In this document: piece by piece, positions 58,967-64,000 of the stretch
Position numbering within the stretch: the stretch's first letter is position 1
How the letters are laid out: each line of letters starts with the position of its first letter
Source of the DNA: Prochlorococcus sp. AG-409-P01
GTDB lineage: Bacteria > Cyanobacteriota > Cyanobacteriia > PCC-6307 > Cyanobiaceae
Reading direction: 5' to 3'
NCBI GenBank assembly: GCA_003215335.1
Contig: QCKM01000001.1
Location: forward strand, 248,001-312,000
Length of the DNA: 64,000 nt
The notes under the pieces: generated by a model
The model's input: the letters and a program-made list of their open reading frames with translations, nothing else
What the model was told of the DNA's origin: nothing
Databases searched by the model: none
Program-made: the position numbers and the translations under genes

Positions 58967-60283
58967 ATGAATACTATTTCTGAAGTCCCTCAGCCCACAT
59001 CTGAATTAATAGAGCTTGCTAAAGAGGTGAGGTCTGCATCAGTCCATCTGGGACAGACTGAAGATGAACAGAGATGCAAGGCTCTTCTCTCTATGGCCGC
59101 AGCTCTAGAAGCTAGGTCTGATCAAATTGTCAAAGCGAATCAAAAGGACCTTGCAATAGCCGAGAAAGCAGGAATGGCTTCGGCTTTAATCTCCAGGCTT
59201 AGGATGGACAGGTCAAAACTCTTGTCCGCCATCGAAGGAGTTGAACAGGTTTCTCAATTGTCTGACCCACTAGGGTTACGTCAACTTCATAGGGAATTGG
59301 ATCAAGGTCTTGAGCTAGAGCGAGTAACTGTTCCTTTAGGTGTTATTGGCGTCATCTTTGAAGCCCGTCCTGATGCCGTAATTCAAATAGCTTCACTTGC
59401 TATTCGATCAGGCAATGGAGCAATTCTTAAGGGAGGGCGTGAGGCAGAGCAAACAAATAAGGCCATTATGTTTGCTTTACAGGAGGGATTGGAATCCACA
59501 GATGTCTCTAACAAGGCACTTGCTTTATTGACTACTAGAGAAGAAAGCCTTGCACTTTTGCGTCTTGATGGTTTGGTTGACTTGATTATTCCTCGTGGAA
59601 GTAATGAGTTGGTTCGGTTCATTCGGGACAACACAAGAATTCCAGTACTTGGTCATGCGGATGGAGTTTGTCATCTCTATATAGATGAAGCAGCAGATTT
59701 GCAAAAGGCCTTGAGGATCGCTCTTGACAGTAAGACCCAATATCCTGCTGCCTGTAATGCAATTGAAACGTTGTTGATTCACGAGAGAGTGGTGCGTGAT
59801 TTTTTGGCGATTGCTATTCCTGCCTTCACTAAAGCAAATGTTCATTTATTGGGAGATTCAACATGTGTGGAGTTAGGGGTAGAGGGTATTGCTGATGACA
59901 AGGATTGGGCACGTGAGTATCTCGATTTAATTTTGTCCATCAAAGTTGTTTCTAACTTTGATGGTGCTTTAGAACACATTCGTAAATACGGATCTCGCCA
60001 TACTGAGGCGATAGTTACTGAAGACAAACAAATTGCTGAACGGTTCTTACATGCTGTTGATAGTTCTGGTGTTTACCACAACTGTTCAACCCGTTTTGCT
60101 GATGGGTTTCGCTATGGATTTGGGGCTGAAGTTGGCATCAGTACCCAGACTTTGCCTCCAAGAGGACCTGTTGGGCTGGAAGGGTTGGTTACATATAGGT
60201 ATTTCCTTAGAGGTGATGGTCATTTGACAGACGAATATGCAAAGGGTTATCGAAAGTTCACACATCGGTCTTTGCCCTTATGA
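58967..60283 (+). CDS. proA: Gamma-glutamyl phosphate reductase
   Basis: Second step of proline synthesis, aldehyde dehydrogenase superfamily. 438 aa. Motifs include [16 protein letters not shown] near residue 125, [14 protein letters not shown], the catalytic Cys in [12 protein letters not shown], and [17 protein letters not shown] near the C-terminus. The stop overlaps folB by four nt. Confidence 0.96.
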   Translation: MNTISEVPQPTSELIELAKEVRSASVHLGQTEDEQRCKALLSMAAALEARSDQIVKANQKDLAIAEKAGMASALISRLRMDRSKLLSAIEGVEQVSQLSDPLGLRQLHRELDQGLELERVTVPLGVIGVIFEARPDAVIQIASLAIRSGNGAILKGGREAEQTNKAIMFALQEGLESTDVSNKALALLTTREESLALLRLDGLVDLIIPRGSNELVRFIRDNTRIPVLGHADGVCHLYIDEAADLQKALRIALDSKTQYPAACNAIETLLIHERVVRDFLAIAIPAFTKANVHLLGDSTCVELGVEGIADDKDWAREYLDLILSIKVVSNFDGALEHIRKYGSRHTEAIVTEDKQIAERFLHAVDSSGVYHNCSTRFADGFRYGFGAEVGISTQTLPPRGPVGLEGLVTYRYFLRGDGHLTDEYAKGYRKFTHRSLPL

Positions 60284-60657
60284 GAAATTGTCTACCAAGT
60301 GGAGCTATTCACATAAAAGGATTGCGTTTGTGGACACATGTTGGAGTACTTGAGTATGAACGTCTCACAGGGCAATGGTTTAATTTGGATATCAGTATTT
60401 GGCTTGATTGTGACCTTGCGTCTGAAAAAGATGATCTTTCAAAAACCTTTGACTACAGCTTGGCGATACTAGAGATACAGCGTATTGCTTTTGGTCTGGA
60501 ATGCCAAACAATTGAACATTTTAGCGAGCGCATTTTTGAGGTGCTCGAGAAATTGTATGGGATTGCCCCGATGAAGTTATTGCTGAGCAAGTGCTCAGTT
60601 CCTATAGAAGGTTTTAATGGCCAAGTGACTTTGGAAAGATTTCGCCATTGGCCTTGA
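60280..60657 (+). CDS. folB: Dihydroneopterin aldolase
   Basis: Folate pathway enzyme that releases glycolaldehyde from dihydroneopterin. 125 aa. [27 protein letters not shown] near the N-terminus and the [10 protein letters not shown] and [16 protein letters not shown] parts carry active-site residues. ATGA overlap with proA implies one transcript. Confidence 0.93.
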   Translation: MRNCLPSGAIHIKGLRLWTHVGVLEYERLTGQWFNLDISIWLDCDLASEKDDLSKTFDYSLAILEIQRIAFGLECQTIEHFSERIFEVLEKLYGIAPMKLLLSKCSVPIEGFNGQVTLERFRHWP

Positions 60658-60687
60658 GTTATGTTTATTTAGAGGCAAGGACTGAAG

Positions 60688-62823
60688 TTAGATTGCTTTG
60701 AGCCCGCAGTGGCGAATAAGAAACTTTGTCTCGGGCGGTCGTCCTCTAAAGGCTTTAAAGACTTCCTCTGGAGATTCACTGCCGCCCATGCCCAAAACTG
60801 TTTCTCGGAAGAGCCCCCCTGTCGTTTTTAATTGGACTTCTTTGTTAAGTCCAACTTCCTCAAAGGCGGCGAAGGCATCAGCACTTAGAACTTCTGCCCA
60901 TTTGTAGGAGTAGTAACCTGCGGAATATCCGCCAGCGAAGATGTGGCTGAAGGAACAAAGGAACTTATCTTCATCGATAGGGGGGATGATGGAGGTTGTC
61001 AAAGCTACTTGTCTTCGCAATTCGTCCGGCGAAATGCCTACCTTTTTATTCCATTCACTATGAAGTCTAATATCTGTAAGTGCAAAGTGAATTTGCCGTA
61101 GGGTAGAAATTCCTGCATTAAATGTATGACTAAGTTGCAATTTTTTGAATTCTTCTTCAGGTAGTGGCTCGCCAGATTCCCAATGTCTGGCTATCCCCAT
61201 AAGAGTTGCCCTGTCAAGACACCAGTTTTCCATGAATTGACTTGGGAGCTCAACGGCATCCCATTCAATATTATTTATCCCAGCAGCTTGAGGAAGATCC
61301 ACCTTTGTAAGCATGTGTTGTAGCCCATGGCCAAATTCATGAAAAAGTGTTTTCACTTCTTCGAAACTCATGAGGCTTGGTTTTTTATCAATTGGTGGTG
61401 TTTGATTGCAAACTAGATACGCAACTGGGAGCACGTTGTCCCCGTTAGATGCTTTTCTCTTGACGAGACATTCATCCATCCAGGCCCCACCTCGTTTAGT
61501 CCCGGGTCGGCTGTAGGGATCAAGATAGAAAGATGCAATATGTGAGCCATCTTGGTCAAACACTTTGAAAAACCTTACATCCGGATGCCAAACCGATACT
61601 TGCCCATCGGCTACTTCTATGTAGATGTTAAACAGCCGTTGGCACAGTTGGAAAAGGCCATCCAGAACTTGAGGTAAAGGAAACCATGGTCTCAATGCTT
61701 CTTGATTAAGTTCAAACCGCTGCTGACGAAGTTGTTCAGACCAGTAGCTCAAACTCCATGCAGAAAGGTCAGAATCATTTGCTGAACCATGTTTTTTTGC
61801 AAAATCCCTGAGTTCATCAATTTCCTTTTGAGCTGCGGGAAAAGCAGCAGACCTAAGCTCTTCGAGTAAAAGTTCTACAGCCTCTACATCTTTAGCCATC
61901 TTGTTGGAAAGACTTAAGTCTGCCCAGTTGGCATACCCAAGCGAATGTGCTTGTTGAGTTCTAAGCAATAGGATCTCTTCGATTAAGGGTTGATTATTGA
62001 CTGATCCGCTGCTTGCCTTGCTTACTTGAGCTTTGTATAGACGCTCTCTCAGATTATTGCTTTTTGCATGGGTCATAAATGGGATGTATCGGGGCATGTC
62101 TAGCCCAAGGCGCCATGGGCCTTCTTCTGCTGTCGGATTGCCTTCTCCCTCTTTGCCACTATCACCCGCTTCTTTTGCTGCCGCTGCCATTGTCTGTAAG
62201 ACACTATGTGGAAGGCCTTGCACTTCTGAAGGATTTGTAATTAATAAACTCCATTCTTGGGATGCATCCAGTACGTTATTACTAAAAGTAGTAGCTAAAT
62301 TTGCCAACCGTTCACTAGTTGTATTGAATGCCTCTAGTTCAGAGCCATGTAGTCCAATTCCTCTATGCCTCATAGACATTAGCTCTGACTCTAGAATTCG
62401 TTTTTTTGTTTTATTTAGCAAGTGGATCTTTTGATCTTTTAAATAATTGAGTGCTTTGTATAGAGGTTGGCTTTGACCAATTCGGTTTTTGAATCGAACT
62501 ACTTCAGCTTGTTGTGATGCGTGTGCTTGTCGCAACTCAGCACTATTGCAAACTGCATTGAGATGACTAACCAGGCCCCAGCTCCATCGCAATCGTTCCT
62601 CTATTTGGTAAAGAGGATCCATGACTTCTTCCCAGCAAAGTTGCTCTTGGCTTGATAATTTTCTTTCCCACTTCTCTTCAAGCTCACTTAGTGAAGTATT
62701 GAGTTCGATAAGTAGTTTTGGTATTTGGACCTCAACATCTTGTGGGGTAATTTCTTGAAAATTTGGTAGTCCTTCACCTTTGAGAAGAGCTGGCAAAGTT
62801 GAGCTATAGGAAGCATTTTTCAT
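60688..62823 (-). CDS. prlC: M3-family oligopeptidase (PrlC/oligopeptidase A-like)
   Basis: 711 aa. The zinc motif is HEFGH (in TLFHEFGHGLQHML), with the third ligand downstream in NNIEWDAVELPSQFMENW. A helical N-terminal half forms the peptide tunnel. Cleaves short peptides, including signal-peptide remnants. Lies 3 nt from ndhD on the same strand. Confidence 0.95.
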   Translation of the reverse strand: MKNASYSSTLPALLKGEGLPNFQEITPQDVEVQIPKLLIELNTSLSELEEKWERKLSSQEQLCWEEVMDPLYQIEERLRWSWGLVSHLNAVCNSAELRQAHASQQAEVVRFKNRIGQSQPLYKALNYLKDQKIHLLNKTKKRILESELMSMRHRGIGLHGSELEAFNTTSERLANLATTFSNNVLDASQEWSLLITNPSEVQGLPHSVLQTMAAAAKEAGDSGKEGEGNPTAEEGPWRLGLDMPRYIPFMTHAKSNNLRERLYKAQVSKASSGSVNNQPLIEEILLLRTQQAHSLGYANWADLSLSNKMAKDVEAVELLLEELRSAAFPAAQKEIDELRDFAKKHGSANDSDLSAWSLSYWSEQLRQQRFELNQEALRPWFPLPQVLDGLFQLCQRLFNIYIEVADGQVSVWHPDVRFFKVFDQDGSHIASFYLDPYSRPGTKRGGAWMDECLVKRKASNGDNVLPVAYLVCNQTPPIDKKPSLMSFEEVKTLFHEFGHGLQHMLTKVDLPQAAGINNIEWDAVELPSQFMENWCLDRATLMGIARHWESGEPLPEEEFKKLQLSHTFNAGISTLRQIHFALTDIRLHSEWNKKVGISPDELRRQVALTTSIIPPIDEDKFLCSFSHIFAGGYSAGYYSYKWAEVLSADAFAAFEEVGLNKEVQLKTTGGLFRETVLGMGGSESPEEVFKAFRGRPPETKFLIRHCGLKAI

Positions 62824-62826
62824 GAA

Positions 62827-64000
62827 TTATCCCAAGTTAAGTAGATGACTTACCCCAAAAAGGCTGTGAGCGGATAAATTCTCCGCGAGAATATTGGTTG
62901 ATGATTCGTACAAGTCAATGGCAACTCTGGGCCACAAACCGATAACCAATGTTGGGATAAGTAGACTTAAGCCAATGGTGAGCTCCCTTGGATTCATGTC
63001 GTTTATTTGTGCTAGAGCGGGGATCCGTGGCCCAAAGAACACTCTTCTGCACATTGAAAGAAGATAAATAGGAGTGAGTACAAGACCTATTGCTGCCAGG
63101 AAAATAGTTATTGATCTGAATAAGGATGTGAACCCTTCTTGACTAGTTATTCCAAGAAAGACAGATATTTCGCTGACGAAACCACTCATTCCTGGTAAGG
63201 CTAAAGATGCAAGTGAACTTGCAAGGAAGAATGCAAAAGTGATGGGCAATACTTTTGCAAGGCCACCCATGTTTGGGATGGAAAGGGTTTTAGTTCGGTC
63301 ATAAAATGAACCTGTGATGAAAAACATTGCAGCAGCAATTAGTCCGTGACTAATCATTTGCAGCATGGCACCACTTATACCTAGAGCATCTATTGCACCA
63401 ATGCCTAGCAGCACGAATCCCATATGACTGACTGAGCTACAAGCAATTCTTCTTTTGACGTTGTCTTGGGCAAAAGCATTTAATGCTCCGTAGACCACGT
63501 TCACTATCCCAATTGCGATAAGTCCTGGAGCTAGCTGAACATGAATATCTGGCAACATTTGAACATTGAACCTCAAAAGTGCATAGCCGCCCATTTTTAG
63601 CAGTACACCAGCAAGAAGCATGGATACTGGTGCATTGGCCTCTCCATGAGCGTCTGGAAGCCAAGTGTGAAGGGGGAATATTGGAAGCTTTACTCCAAAA
63701 CCTATTAGGAAGCCGATGTAACAGAGAAGGCCTAAACCACCATCAAGTGATTTATTACTTAGTTCGCTGAGGTTCAGCGTAAAATCATTGCCATTAAGAG
63801 CTAGGGCTAGTCCACTTATAAGAATTAATAGGGAAGCTAGGGCTGTAAATAATATGAATTTAGTTGCAGCATACTGTCGCCGGGTTCCACCCCAAATTGC
63901 AATAAGGAGGTATACCGGGACTAATTCGAGTTCCCAAGCCAGGAAAAAGAGTAAGAAGTCTTGAGAGAGGAAAACGAGTGCCTGAGCAGAGGCTTGGAGC
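62827..64000 (-). CDS. ndhD: NAD(P)H-quinone oxidoreductase subunit 4 (NdhD), 5' end outside the window
   Basis: Proton-pumping Mrp/ND4-type antiporter subunit of NDH-1. The frame is open to the window edge. It shows [18 protein letters not shown] and [16 protein letters not shown], the conserved ND4 signature, followed by at least seven more helices. The gene's start lies past the window end, so the N-terminal third is missing. Which NdhD type (respiratory or CO2-uptake) needs the full sequence. Confidence 0.95.
   Translation of the reverse strand, partial: LQASAQALVFLSQDFLLFFLAWELELVPVYLLIAIWGGTRRQYAATKFILFTALASLLILISGLALALNGNDFTLNLSELSNKSLDGGLGLLCYIGFLIGFGVKLPIFPLHTWLPDAHGEANAPVSMLLAGVLLKMGGYALLRFNVQMLPDIHVQLAPGLIAIGIVNVVYGALNAFAQDNVKRRIACSSVSHMGFVLLGIGAIDALGISGAMLQMISHGLIAAAMFFITGSFYDRTKTLSIPNMGGLAKVLPITFAFFLASSLASLALPGMSGFVSEISVFLGITSQEGFTSLFRSITIFLAAIGLVLTPIYLLSMCRRVFFGPRIPALAQINDMNPRELTIGLSLLIPTLVIGLWPRVAIDLYESSTNILAENLSAHSLFGVSHLLNLG

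Overview
The window is a continuous piece of a marine picocyanobacterial chromosome, most likely a low-light-adapted Prochlorococcus or a close Synechococcus relative. The evidence is an alpha-carboxysome operon built around form IA RuBisCO, a csoS1D gene upstream of it, a csoS1E-type gene behind csoS4B, both light-dependent and light-independent protochlorophyllide reductases, plastocyanin, cytochrome c6, a photosystem I small subunit, NdhL and NdhD, and compact AT-rich spacing with many overlapping genes. Clade assignment is inference; no 16S or marker tree could be run.

Layout. 1-3.5 kb: end of a cytochrome P450 gene, then a sparsely coding stretch with a set of very small minus-strand genes (47, 130 and 46 aa), a 75-aa ORF and petJ. 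3.7-8.5 kb: trpF, an M50 site-2-type protease, a lipoate/biotin ligase-family protein, psaM, a one-TM protein and por. 8.5-12.5 kb: chlN-chlB-chlL on the minus strand. 12.8-23.6 kb: the carboxysome region: a 123-aa protein divergent from csoS1D, rdgB, then csoS1-rbcL-rbcS-csoS2-csoSCA-csoS4A-csoS4B-csoS1E-acRAF-cbbX. 23.6-31.3 kb: a small DUF3136-like gene, ridA, gloB, hisG, an ABC exporter, a GNAT acetyltransferase, a glycosyltransferase pair and dnaA. 31.4-38.5 kb: a glutathione S-transferase-like gene and gor, a Ca2+/Na+ antiporter, pyrC, tRNA-Leu(UAA), then ndhL-DUF3007-trpA. 38.5-47.3 kb: a cyAbrB regulator, a YciI-like protein, a second c6-type cytochrome, a DUF1232 pair, a group-2 sigma factor, a DUF2214 protein, hisIE, queD, clpB, an orphan Nif11 peptide gene and petE. 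47.3-64 kb: an epimerase and hemE, glgB, a CocE-type hydrolase, two small conserved genes with ycf51, tamB, proA-folB, an M3 oligopeptidase and the 3' part of ndhD.

How they fit together. The 15.0-23.6 kb block encodes shell hexamers, pentamers, the CsoS2 scaffold, carbonic anhydrase, RuBisCO, an assembly factor and an AAA+ activase: almost everything needed to build and maintain a carboxysome. The neighbouring chl/por genes and the petJ, petE, psaM and ndh genes supply chlorophyll, electron transport and cyclic flow. Much of the rest is housekeeping.

The most unusual parts are: the small minus-strand gene cluster at 1.48-2.37 kb with near-perfect ribosome binding sites and an in-gene GAATT repeat; a CsoS2 middle repeat that has lost both of its paired cysteines; the long basic extension on the CsoS1E-type shell protein; CbbX, an activase of the red-type RuBisCO lineage, beside a green-type enzyme; a terminator-like hairpin between rbcS and csoS2; and an orphan Nif11 leader-like gene with no visible core peptide.
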